Shown: positions 1 through 6,184, numbered from the stretch's first letter. The stretch: DNA of 10,526 bases from SIG701 sp045577175 (GCA_045577175.1 JAZNHT010000013.1:1-10526), one strand, 5' to 3'. Notes: generated by a model from the letters alone, not told the origin. Translations and numbers: made by a program.

Positions 1-380
1 CAGCTTCGCCGCCGCGTTTAGAAGCTCCTTCCTGCCATCTCCTACGGAGAGTTTGCAGGATTGCGCTACGTCCTCCCGTATCAAACTTCATCTCCGCATA
101 TTGTTTGCGATCGAATATCCCACGTTCAATTCGCACGCGATTCGTACCCGCCTATATCCCTGTTCGTCCGCGCGCGGAGCGTTTTTTACAAAAGCGTTTT
201 TGCTGTGTTTGCATAGACGAAGCGGCGGTGGGCTGTTAGAGCCGTCGAGGAAGCAACGCTTTCTCGGGTGACCAGAACCTCAGTGAGACTCCGCGCGAGT
301 CCTTCTCGCGTGGGTGCCCGAGTTGGCAAGCCAGCTTGAGGCAGAGCCCCGCATCGCCCCCAACACCCGACAAAATGTGA
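1..380. repeat. Intergenic repeat copy A with hairpin-rich tail
   Basis: No convincing gene lies here. Bases about 31-215 resemble two other intergenic stretches in this window (about 5480-5664 and 10027-10250). Shared blocks include CCGTATCAAACTT (also near 5527), a segment around CGCATATTGTTT, and GTTTTTTACAAAAGCGTTTT at 180-199, which matches about 6269-6288. Bases 220-345 fold into several short stems, for example CGCGAG/CTCGCG around 294-310, GAG-AAGC/GCTT-CTC around 247-265, and AGTTGGC/GCCAGCT around 322-338. A short open frame at 53-271 exists only because the repeat is locally free of stops; it has no good ribosome binding site. I infer a degenerate member of a dispersed intergenic repeat family. 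A structured RNA of unknown class is the alternative. Confidence 0.55.
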
Positions 381-409
381 TTGACTATCCCCGAAAACCC
401 ATGTATAAT
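381..409 (+). promoter_or_regulatory. Sigma-A promoter of the GH36 gene
   Basis: TTGACT at 381-386 and TATAAT at 404-409 are separated by exactly 17 bp. The predicted start is near 416, giving a leader of about 40 nt. The ribosome binding site AAGGAG is at 444-449, 7 nt before the ATG at 457. The near-consensus promoter suggests strong expression unless repressed; no obvious operator was seen. Confidence 0.85.
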
Positions 410-456
410 GTAATTGCAAAACTATATCATTTCAAGAAAAAGCAAGGAGACGTCTC

Positions 457-2535
457 ATGGAATTTACTTGGAAAAACCTCACCGTGGCGATCGGCGAGGA
501 CGGCGTTCCCGCGATCACGGGATGGGGAGACAGACGTTTTGAAGGAGACGAGGCTCTGCGCATCCCCGTAGAGGTGCAGATCCTCGGCGAATATAAAAAT
601 TCGTGGTACGCACAGAAGCTCATCATGTCCGGCGAAACGGGTACACTCCGCTACGTCACCCATCTGGCAAACGGAGATACGCTCACGCTCTATCTCCAGT
701 CGAGCCTGATTGAGGCAAATCTCATCTTCACCGCGTATGACGATACAAATGCGTTCCGTGTGCAGACCGTCGTTCGCAATATTTCCGGCAGAGAGCTTCG
801 CCTTGAGGAGGTCTCCTCCTTCGTTCTGCGCGACATAGGCGGCGCACGCCCCGATACGGAGCAGCTCTTTTTGCACCGCTTCATTCAGTTCAGCCACCTC
901 GAGTGCCGCCCGAAACGGGATTCGTTTGAATCGCTCGGTCTTGTAAACGCGCTGAAGGATGATCTCCTTACCGCCAGCATGTACAAAATCGGTCAGACGA
1001 ACGTCGGAAGCTGGTCCACGAAGGAGGCGTTTCCGCAGGGCATCATCGAGGACGCAAAAAACGGCACATTCATCATGTTCCAGATGGAGTCCAACAACTC
1101 CTGGCACTACGAAATCGGCGACTACGACAAGAAGCTCTACCTCTGGCTCGGACGCGCCAACCGCACAGGATGCTCGTGGAGCAAAATTTTGCAGCCGGAT
1201 GAGGCGTATGCCGCCATGCCTGTCTCCCTTGCGATCGGCACAAGCGTAAACGAAGTCCTCGGCTCCATGACGAAATACCGCCGCCATATCGCAGGCAAAA
1301 ACGAAAACGACAGCAGTCTCCCGATCATTTTCAATGAATACATGCACTTCGCCTGGGACGGACCGTCCGAGCAGACGACGCGCATCATGGCACCGATCGC
1401 CGCCGAGATGGGCGCGGATTATTACGTCATCGACTGCGGCTGGCACAACGAGGAGCCTGCCGACGTGATGCACCGCTATCACGGACACTGGAGAGAGAGC
1501 AAGACGAGATTCCCGAGCGGCGTCAAGGCGACGCTCGATTACATCCGTTCCCTCGGCATGAAGCCGGGCTTGTGGATTGAGCCGGAGGTCGTCTGTCAGT
1601 ACTGCAAGCACGTCCGCGGCACCGTGTACGACGATGACTGCTTTTTGCAGCGCGACGGCGTGCGCATCGGCGTGAAGCGGAAGAATTTCCTTGATTTCCG
1701 CCACCCGAAGGTCATTTCTTACCTGAATGAGGTCATCCGCCGCATGGTGGAGGATTACGGCGCGGAGTATATCAAATTTGACTACAACGCCGATCTCGGT
1801 GTCGGCTGTGACCGTGATGCGGACAGCCTCGGCGACGGATTGGAACAGCAGGGCGCGGCGTTCCTTGACTGGATCGACTCCATCCGCGAGAAATATCCGC
1901 ACGTCATTTTGGAGGCGTGCGCGGCCGGCGGTATGCGCATGGATTACGAGACGATGTCCCATTTTTCGCTCGTTTCCACGTCGGATCAGTCGGCGTATAT
2001 GCGGTATCCGTACATTGCGGGCAACATCACAAGCGCGGTTCTGCCGGAGCAGGCGGCGGTATGGGGCTATCCCGTAGCGAATCACATGGCGGCAAACGCG
2101 CACCTGAATCATCCGCTGACGCGCGAGATTACTGTCATGACGATGGTAAATTCTCTGCTCGGGCGGATGCATCTCGCGTCCCGTCTCGATAAGCTCCCCG
2201 AGGATCAAAAAGAGCTGGTGCGTGAGGGAATCGCGTATTACAAAGCGATCGCCGAAGCGAAAAAGCGTGCGCTGCCGTATTTCCCGGAGGGATTCGCGCG
2301 CCTGGGACAGGATCACATCGCAAGCGGACTTGTGGATGGGGACAAGATTTATCTTGCGGTATGGTATCTCCACGGGGAGAGCGCGTTCACGGTATCGCTG
2401 CCGGACGCGATCAAGGACGTGAAGATCGGGTATCCGTCGGACGCGGACACGGCGGTTTCGTTTACGGAGAGGGAGATTTCGCTCTCCTTCACCGGCAAGG
2501 AAGGCGCGGTTTTCCTCGAAATTACGAAGAAATAA
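457..2535 (+). CDS. GH36-family alpha-galactosidase
   Basis: This is a cytoplasmic glycoside hydrolase of 692 residues, slightly short for GH36 (usually about 720-740), with no signal peptide. The order is an N-terminal beta-sandwich (about 1-270), a TIM-barrel catalytic domain (about 285-600) and a C-terminal beta domain. Visible motifs are DCGW at 326-329, GLWIEPE at 371-377, the nucleophile motif KFDYN with D442, LEACAAGG at 485-492, and the acid/base motif SDQS with D510. The family releases terminal alpha-linked galactose, or in some members N-acetylgalactosamine, from oligosaccharides; the retaining mechanism is family knowledge. The classical CASGGGR segment here reads CAAGGMR, so substrate preference is not certain. 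The start is fixed by AAGGAG 7 nt upstream and by a consensus promoter. The gene is monocistronic and faces the converging GNAT gene. A very long open frame on the opposite strand is a codon-bias shadow. Confidence 0.88.
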   Translation: MEFTWKNLTVAIGEDGVPAITGWGDRRFEGDEALRIPVEVQILGEYKNSWYAQKLIMSGETGTLRYVTHLANGDTLTLYLQSSLIEANLIFTAYDDTNAFRVQTVVRNISGRELRLEEVSSFVLRDIGGARPDTEQLFLHRFIQFSHLECRPKRDSFESLGLVNALKDDLLTASMYKIGQTNVGSWSTKEAFPQGIIEDAKNGTFIMFQMESNNSWHYEIGDYDKKLYLWLGRANRTGCSWSKILQPDEAYAAMPVSLAIGTSVNEVLGSMTKYRRHIAGKNENDSSLPIIFNEYMHFAWDGPSEQTTRIMAPIAAEMGADYYVIDCGWHNEEPADVMHRYHGHWRESKTRFPSGVKATLDYIRSLGMKPGLWIEPEVVCQYCKHVRGTVYDDDCFLQRDGVRIGVKRKNFLDFRHPKVISYLNEVIRRMVEDYGAEYIKFDYNADLGVGCDRDADSLGDGLEQQGAAFLDWIDSIREKYPHVILEACAAGGMRMDYETMSHFSLVSTSDQSAYMRYPYIAGNITSAVLPEQAAVWGYPVANHMAANAHLNHPLTREITVMTMVNSLLGRMHLASRLDKLPEDQKELVREGIAYYKAIAEAKKRALPYFPEGFARLGQDHIASGLVDGDKIYLAVWYLHGESAFTVSLPDAIKDVKIGYPSDADTAVSFTEREISLSFTGKEGAVFLEITKK

Positions 2536-2541
2536 GGAAAA

Positions 2542-2610
2542 GGGAGGGGCGCAAATGTGGCGGGACTGTTTCGCCGCATTTGCATCCCTCCCTTGTGCTT
2601 TCCCCTTTTT
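2542..2610 (+). terminator. Long stem-loop downstream of the GH36 gene
   Basis: Seven bases after the stop, GGGAGGG (2542-2548) pairs with CCCTCCC (2586-2592), GCAAATG (2551-2557) with CATTTGC (2577-2583), and GGCG (2559-2562) with CGCC (2572-2575). The T-run is offset to 2606-2610, so termination may be weak. The stem could mainly protect the mRNA 3' end, with the stronger terminator following at 2643-2680. Confidence 0.55.
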
Positions 2611-2625
2611 GGAGAACGATTTTTG

Positions 2626-2640
2626 GAGGCACTCCGCCTC
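2626..2640. repeat. Mini-hairpin between converging genes
   Basis: GAGGC and GCCTC flank a 5-nt loop, with T-rich bases to the left and A-rich bases to the right extending the symmetry. It resembles the short plug-in hairpins seen in the other intergenic stretches of this window. Confidence 0.4.
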
Positions 2641-2642
2641 GC

Positions 2643-2680
2643 AAAAAATCCCCGATTCCTTTCGGAACCGGGGATTTTTT
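2643..2680 (-). terminator. Bidirectional terminator between GH36 and GNAT genes
   Basis: An A6 tract (2643-2648), a stem of CCCCG/CGGGG and TTCC/GGAA around a TTTC loop, and a T6 tract (2675-2680) form an intrinsic terminator readable in both directions. It ends at the GNAT stop codon and backs up the weaker stem after the GH36 gene. Confidence 0.9.
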
Positions 2681-3227
2681 ATTTCTCGTAAACGTAATCC
2701 GTTTTGAAGTTGAGCTGCTCGCAGACCTTGTTCCAGCGATCCTCCATGTCGCTTTCGGGATCGTCAAAGATCACCGGCTTGAATCCGCCGACGAGGTACG
2801 TCTTGATGGCGGCAAGACGCCAATCATCCGATTTCAGGCGGATTACCTTGCATCCGCGCGCCTCCAGCATACGGAGTCCCTCCGCGAGGATTGCGTGACC
2901 GAGACCCTTGCCGCGCGATTCGGGCGCGGAGGCAACCATGTGCACAAGTCCGTCGCCGTTCGGTCTGATATAGAACGTGGACGTGGTAACGTATTTTCCG
3001 TCCTTGTCCGCGACGAAAACGCAGTCCTTCTCCGCGACAATCGTCTCGAAATTGCGGACGGTGTCATCAAACGTCTTTTCGGTGGCGTTCATAAGACCGT
3101 TGTTGCAAAGTGCCACCCACTGCGCAACGTCCTCGGGCGTGTCGCTGAAAAGTTTGAACGAATATCCCTCCGGAAGCGGCTTGTCCGTGACGGGACCGGA
3201 ATAACGAATCATTCTGAGCTGTTCCAT
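2679..3227 (-). CDS. GNAT-family N-acetyltransferase
   Basis: This is a 182-residue protein with one GNAT fold, predicted to transfer an acetyl group from acetyl-CoA to an amine. The acetyl-CoA pyrophosphate-binding loop is visible as ESRGKGLG at 103-110 (R105, G106, G108, G110). It follows the beta-4 strand LVHMVAS and precedes the helix AILAEGLRML. A typical C-terminal segment, AIKTYLVGGFKPV at 140-152, follows. The substrate cannot be inferred. The reading frame is open to 3296, but the ATG at 3227 is chosen because AGGAG lies 6 nt upstream (3234-3238) and because the promoter start site near 3302 falls downstream of any longer start. The gene has its own consensus promoter and ends in a bidirectional terminator, so it is likely monocistronic, although readthrough from the SulP gene is possible because no terminator separates them. 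Confidence 0.85.
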   Translation of the reverse strand: MEQLRMIRYSGPVTDKPLPEGYSFKLFSDTPEDVAQWVALCNNGLMNATEKTFDDTVRNFETIVAEKDCVFVADKDGKYVTTSTFYIRPNGDGLVHMVASAPESRGKGLGHAILAEGLRMLEARGCKVIRLKSDDWRLAAIKTYLVGGFKPVIFDDPESDMEDRWNKVCEQLNFKTDYVYEK

Positions 3228-3276
3228 AGAAAACTCCTGTCTGCCGGACGCGCCGGCAAAAAATATGTATTTTGAC

Positions 3277-3300
3277 AGAGGTGGAGAAAACAACACCTCT
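3277..3300 (-). other. 5'-end hairpin in the GNAT leader
   Basis: AGAGGTG and CACCTCT (3277-3283 and 3294-3300) pair in the leader RNA. The hairpin begins one or two bases after the predicted transcription start. A hairpin at the extreme 5' end often stabilises mRNA; that role is inferred. A second stem, GCCGG/CCGGC at 3243-3257, sits just before the ribosome binding site. Confidence 0.45.
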
Positions 3301-3308
3301 TATGGGTG

Positions 3309-3337
3309 ATTATACCATATTTCGAACGGCTTGTCAA
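3309..3337 (-). promoter_or_regulatory. Consensus sigma-A promoter of the GNAT gene
   Basis: On the minus strand TTGACA (3332-3337) and TATAAT (3309-3314) are both perfect and 17 bp apart, with a TGG extended -10 motif. The -35 lies 3 bp beyond the SulP stop codon, so the promoter fills the intergenic space and leaves no room for a SulP terminator. Confidence 0.92.
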
Positions 3338-3340
3338 TAC

Positions 3341-4996
3341 TTATTCGCCTGCGCAGATTTTTTCTGCCATACAAAGCGCATCATCGATCGTGGCGGCAAA
3401 ATTGTCTTCGCCCACCGCCTCGGTCAGCCGCGCTTTTTTCATCACGGCGCGCACGTCATTCGATACGTGGGAGAAGATCAGCGTCACGCCGCGCTCGGCG
3501 CAGACGTGATGCAAAAGCACCAGATTTTTCATCGCGGTCGCGTCAACGGACGGCACGCCGCTCATGCGGAGGATCACGGCTTTCGTGCCGTCCTCCATGG
3601 AGAAATCGAGGAACTTGTCCGCGTCCGCGAAGAACATCGGTCCGTTGATTTCGTACACAACGGTGCCGTCGGGGATCACCTTTCCGCCCTCGGCTGCCCA
3701 GCGGCGGACGTTTGTAACGTCACCCATCCGCTTCATAAAGAGGATCGCGGCGAGCACCAGACCGACCGCAATCGCCACAACGAGATCGAACACGACGGTC
3801 AGCACAAACGTGACGACGAGCACGAGAACGTCGCTCAGTGGAGAAAAGCGGCATATATGGACAAAATGACGCCATTCGCTCATGTTGTATGCGACCATGA
3901 ACAGAATTGCGGCGATAATCGGCATCGGAATCAGCTTGGCAACCGGCATCAGCACGAGGAGGAACAAGGCGAGCACAGCGGCGTGCACGATACCTGCGAT
4001 CGGGGAGCGACCGCCGTTTTTCACGTTGGCGGCGGTGCGTGCGATCGCGCCCGTGGCAGGGATACCGCCGAACAGACCGGAGGCGACGTTGCCGAGTCCC
4101 TGCGCGATCAGCTCCGTATTGGAGTTGTGCTTGTCGCCGATCATGCCGTCGGAGACGACGCAGGAGAGCAGCGATTCAATCGCGGCAAGGATGGCGATCG
4201 TGAACGCGCTCGGAAGCACGGCCTTCACAGTCGCAAAATCAAACGAGGGGAGATCAAAATGCGGCAGTCCCCCCTGCAACGTGGAGAACTGATCGCCGAT
4301 CGTCATCACCTGAAGCGGTGTGAGCTGAACGAGCAGAATGCCCGCGATCACGGCGATGATGGACGGCGGAATCTTTGCGCAAACGGCGGAAAACGCGCCG
4401 AGCTTCGTCTTACCGAGCATCGGCCAAAGGATGAGGATCGCCAGACCGACCGCACCGACGAGGAGCGCGTGCAGATTCAGCGTGCCGACGGAGTGGACGA
4501 CCGCCTCCGCTTTTTCAATCGTTTCAATGGGGGAGGCACCGCCGAAATCAAGCCCGAGGAAATCCTTGACCTGCCCGACGGCGATTGTGACGGCGATACC
4601 TGCCGTAAAGCCGGTCGTGATCGTCATGGGGATGTACTTGATGAGCGATCCGAAGCGGAAGATGCCCATCAGCACGAGCAGGACACCTGCCATCACGGTG
4701 GCGAGGATGAGTCCTTCCGGACCGTGCGTGACGACAACGCCTGCGACGATGGTGGCAAATGCGGCGGTGGGACCTGAGATATTGACGTTACTGCCGCCGA
4801 AGAAGGCGATCACAAATCCGGCGACGATGGCGGTGTAGAGTCCTTTTTCGGGATCGACGCCGGAGGCGATCGCAAGCGCGATCGAGAGTGGCAGGGCGAT
4901 AATGGCGACGATGACACCGGCGATCAGATCGGAAACGAATTTGGATGCGGAGTAATTTTTGAAAAGGCTGAAAAGTTTCGGTTGGAATGTCTTCAT
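3341..4996 (-). CDS. SulP-family anion transporter with STAS domain
   Basis: This is a 551-residue integral membrane transporter of the SulP (SLC26-like) family, of normal length. The membrane domain covers about residues 20-425, with many hydrophobic segments beginning at LIAGVIVAIIALPLSIALAI. Family signatures are NISGPTAAFATIV near the N-terminus and a conserved stretch starting at N291 (NSNTELIAQGLGN, then GGIPATGAIART). A cytoplasmic STAS domain spans about 444-543, with the characteristic loop SVDATAMKNL. Family members carry sulfate, bicarbonate or C4-dicarboxylates; sequence alone does not show which. The start must be the ATG at 4996, because an in-frame stop lies about 27 bases upstream with no other start between. 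The AGGAGG motif is unusually far away (22 nt), but a 15-nt hairpin fills that gap and would leave an effective spacing of 7. The gene stands alone with its own promoter. Confidence 0.9.
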   Translation of the reverse strand: MKTFQPKLFSLFKNYSASKFVSDLIAGVIVAIIALPLSIALAIASGVDPEKGLYTAIVAGFVIAFFGGSNVNISGPTAAFATIVAGVVVTHGPEGLILATVMAGVLLVLMGIFRFGSLIKYIPMTITTGFTAGIAVTIAVGQVKDFLGLDFGGASPIETIEKAEAVVHSVGTLNLHALLVGAVGLAILILWPMLGKTKLGAFSAVCAKIPPSIIAVIAGILLVQLTPLQVMTIGDQFSTLQGGLPHFDLPSFDFATVKAVLPSAFTIAILAAIESLLSCVVSDGMIGDKHNSNTELIAQGLGNVASGLFGGIPATGAIARTAANVKNGGRSPIAGIVHAAVLALFLLVLMPVAKLIPMPIIAAILFMVAYNMSEWRHFVHICRFSPLSDVLVLVVTFVLTVVFDLVVAIAVGLVLAAILFMKRMGDVTNVRRWAAEGGKVIPDGTVVYEINGPMFFADADKFLDFSMEDGTKAVILRMSGVPSVDATAMKNLVLLHHVCAERGVTLIFSHVSNDVRAVMKKARLTEAVGEDNFAATIDDALCMAEKICAGE

Positions 4997-5003
4997 AGCA
5001 GTC

Positions 5004-5024
5004 GGAGCGCGCGGCTCCCCTCCT
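5004..5024 (-). promoter_or_regulatory. Ribosome binding site with intervening hairpin, SulP gene
   Basis: AGGAGG on the minus strand (5019-5024) is 22 nt from the start codon. Immediately between them, GGAGC (5014-5018 read on minus) pairs with GCTCC (5004-5008) around a 5-nt loop. Folding this 15-nt hairpin leaves 7 nt, the normal spacing. The hairpin may be a translational control element or merely an inserted palindrome that is tolerated. Confidence 0.55.
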
Positions 5025-5044
5025 ATAATTAAAATAGCGAATAT

Positions 5045-5073
5045 ATTATACCGCGGTATGCCCTCTTTTGCAA
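5045..5073 (-). promoter_or_regulatory. Promoter of the SulP gene with overlapping palindromes
   Basis: On the minus strand TTGCAA (5068-5073) and TATAAT (5045-5050) are 17 bp apart. A perfect 12-bp palindrome, ATACCGCGGTAT (5048-5059), overlaps the -10 and spacer, a position suited to a repressor. The -35 lies within another palindrome, CCCTCTT/AAGAGGG (5061-5078). Regulator identity cannot be inferred. Confidence 0.75.
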
Positions 5074-5100
5074 GAGGGGGAGAGAAAATTGGAGAAAAAG

Positions 5101-5156
5101 GGGGCGTTTGCCCCTATGCCTCCGGAATTAGGGACGCTTCGCGTCCGGAACGATGT
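5101..5156. repeat. Pair of mini-hairpins
   Basis: GGGGC/GCCCC with a GTTT loop (5101-5114) and GGACGC/GCGTCC with a TTC loop (5132-5146) sit side by side upstream of the SulP promoter. Both are short, perfect and unrelated in sequence, like the plug-in hairpins of the neighbouring repeat. Confidence 0.5.
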
Positions 5157-5664
5157 AGGAGTGGCGTGTCGCGCAGCCCACACCTATGCAGGCGGGGCAA
5201 GGCGCGTAGCCCCTCCTGCACCACCGCCTGCCGCGCCGAGATGCCTTTTTAGATAGGCATCACGAGGAGAGGGGGGAGAAAGATCCCCTCTCCCCTGCAC
5301 CCCTTTCCCCTAGGGTGCAGTTGAAACTGTATCACACCCACCGTCCAAAACATAGCGGAGTCGCCGCGTTTTGTGCGAATGGCGTCAAGGAGGACGCCGC
5401 CATTCGCGACGAGGATTTCCTTTGTGTGCAAGAGCACACAATTTTGCCTCCGGCAAAACCGGAAACCTCGCATCCCCTTCCTGCACCGACAGACGGGGAG
5501 TTTGTAAGATCGCGCTATGCAATACCGTATCAAACTTTATCTCCGCGTATTGTTTCCGATCGGAAACTGTACGTATAAATTCACACGCGATTTGCGCCCA
5601 TATGCAAAGCATATCCGCTATGTTTGCACACACCCAGCGCGCAGGGGGATTTTTTACAAAAAGG
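5157..5664. repeat. Composite intergenic repeat copy B
   Basis: This stretch holds no supported gene. It opens with a 67-bp module (5157-5223) that matches 9837-9903 at 62 of 67 positions and contains a stem of TGCAGG-GGGC type. Next are a GATGCCT/AGGCATC hairpin (5240-5261), GGAGAGGGG/CCCCTCTCC, and CCTGCACCCC, which is also shared with copy C. Then come three perfect hairpins: a 10-bp stem GCGAATGGCG/CGCCATTCGC (5375-5407), TTGTGTGC/GCACACAA (5422-5441), and TTTTGCC/GGCAAAA (5442-5458). The last two are enclosed by GAGG-TTTCC/GGAAA-CCTC (5411-5469). The part at 5480-5664 aligns with copies A and C. Open frames here (5315-5578, 5371-5682) lack ribosome binding sites and lie on the repeat, so they are not called as genes. 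Confidence 0.75.
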
Positions 5665-5667
5665 AAT

Positions 5668-5688
5668 AAAAAACAGGCGTAAAGCCTG
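5668..5688 (-). terminator. Terminator of the small membrane protein gene
   Basis: On the minus strand CAGGC/GCCTG (5684-5688 with 5674-5678) around a 5-nt loop is followed by a run of six T (5673-5668). A T-rich tail also follows on the plus strand, so it may work in both directions. It lies 37 bp past the gene's stop and supports the gene as a genuine transcription unit. Confidence 0.75.
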
Positions 5689-5725
5689 CTTTTCATTTTT
5701 CGGTGTGAGAAGTCATGATTATGTT

Positions 5726-5953
5726 TTACTGCTTGCTTTTATTGTGTGCGGCAATTCCCCATATCAGCAGAATTAAGCCAATAATACCAAAGAATAGGTA
5801 TCCGAACAAAAACAACAGATCATAAAAAAATGCTGTCGCAGAAGAAAACGAGAGTTGAACGCCAATCCCTGCGGAAGCGTTTCCGATTATACTCATCGTT
5901 TGCAGGACGATCAGAATGATTCCTACTATGATTCGCTTGATTCCCTTTTTCAT
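5726..5953 (-). CDS. Small two-helix membrane protein, function unknown
   Basis: This is a 75-residue hydrophobic protein with two predicted membrane segments, roughly residues 5-24 (IKRIIVGIILIVLQTMSIIG) and 45-68 (LLFLFGYLFFGIIGLILLIWG). A short basic N-terminus (MKKGIKR) and a polar tail (AHNKSKQ) suggest both ends are on the cytoplasmic side, by the positive-inside rule. I do not recognise a family with a known role. The frame could begin at 5965, but that ATG overlaps the GGAGG (5959-5963), which sits 5 nt before the ATG at 5953, so 5953 is the start. The gene has a promoter at 6138-6166, a long structured leader with an internal terminator, and a terminator after the stop. Its AT-rich composition differs from the GC-richer neighbouring genes, which hints at separate origin. 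Confidence 0.72.
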   Translation of the reverse strand: MKKGIKRIIVGIILIVLQTMSIIGNASAGIGVQLSFSSATAFFYDLLFLFGYLFFGIIGLILLIWGIAAHNKSKQ

Positions 5954-5970
5954 TTTTTCCTCCATAAATT

Positions 5971-5997
5971 AAAAAGTGCGCAGCCGAAGCTACGCAC
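5971..5997 (-). terminator. Intrinsic terminator (attenuator) before the small gene
   Basis: On the minus strand GTGCGTAGC and GCTGCGCAC pair (one T-G wobble) around a TTCG tetraloop and run straight into TTTTT. It ends 8 bases before the ribosome binding site of the membrane protein gene. Its 3' arm can instead pair with 6020-6029 (GTG-T-CGCAGC), which is part of the upstream long helix. This offers a built-in antiterminator. Confidence 0.8.
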
Positions 5998-6131
5998 CGA
6001 AAAACACATAACTCCGATTGCTGCGACACAACTTTTGACAAACTACAAGAGAACGCCAAAATAGAGAATGTGTTTTTACCGAAATAAAAAGCACTTCTCT
6101 TATAGCTTGTCCAAATATTAAGTTGTGTCGC
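5998..6131 (-). ncRNA. Structured leader RNA, candidate riboswitch or attenuator
   Basis: From the predicted start at 6131 the RNA begins GCGACACAACTT, which pairs perfectly with AAGTTGTGTCGC (6023-6034). The helix continues with few mismatches: TTGGACAAGCTATAAGAGAA against TTCTCTTGTAGTTTGTCAAA. The two arms are 6095-6132 and 6022-6053, and the 5' arm carries about 5 extra bases. Inside is a hairpin GTG-TTTTTA/TAAAAA-CAC around TTTCGG (6069-6093), which AGAGAA/TTCTCT can extend. The 3' arm, continued by GC, can pair with the downstream terminator. I see no match to consensus motifs I know for FMN, TPP, SAM, purine, lysine, T-box or guanidine leaders. Alternatives are a 6S-like or other small RNA ending at the terminator, or a MITE of 111 bp (6022-6132) with terminal inverted repeats; no target duplication is evident. 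Confidence 0.6.
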
Positions 6132-6137
6132 AAGAAC

Positions 6138-6166
6138 ATTTTACCATAATTCCAAACATAATGCAA
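6138..6166 (-). promoter_or_regulatory. Promoter of leader RNA and small membrane protein
   Basis: On the minus strand TTGCAT (6161-6166) and TAAAAT (6138-6143) are 17 bp apart with a TGG extended -10 motif. The predicted start is G at 6131, the first paired base of the leader helix. That coincidence argues that the inverted repeat functions as RNA. Confidence 0.75.
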
Positions 6167-6184
6167 GACTTTTCGGAAGGCAAT

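Noticed and set aside
427..2373. 648-residue open frame opposite the GH36 gene
   Set aside because: It mirrors the codons of a clearly recognisable enzyme, has Arg/His/Val-rich composition typical of shadow frames, and has no promoter or ribosome binding site of its own.
2361..3275. 304-residue plus-strand frame spanning the GH36 end and the GNAT gene
   Set aside because: It crosses two terminators and two real genes and has no recognisable domain.
3272..4777. 501-residue plus-strand open frame over the SulP gene
   Set aside because: Its His/Arg/Asp/Gly-rich composition and full overlap with a well-supported transporter indicate a shadow of the codon bias.
5157..5664. CRISPR array
   Set aside because: The hairpins differ in sequence, with no regular direct repeats or equal-length spacers, and no cas genes are in the window.
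6022..6132. MITE or insertion-sequence remnant as the main explanation of the inverted repeat
   Set aside because: The start site coincides with the arm's end, a terminator and antiterminator fit around it, and no target duplication is seen. It is kept as an alternative rather than the main call.
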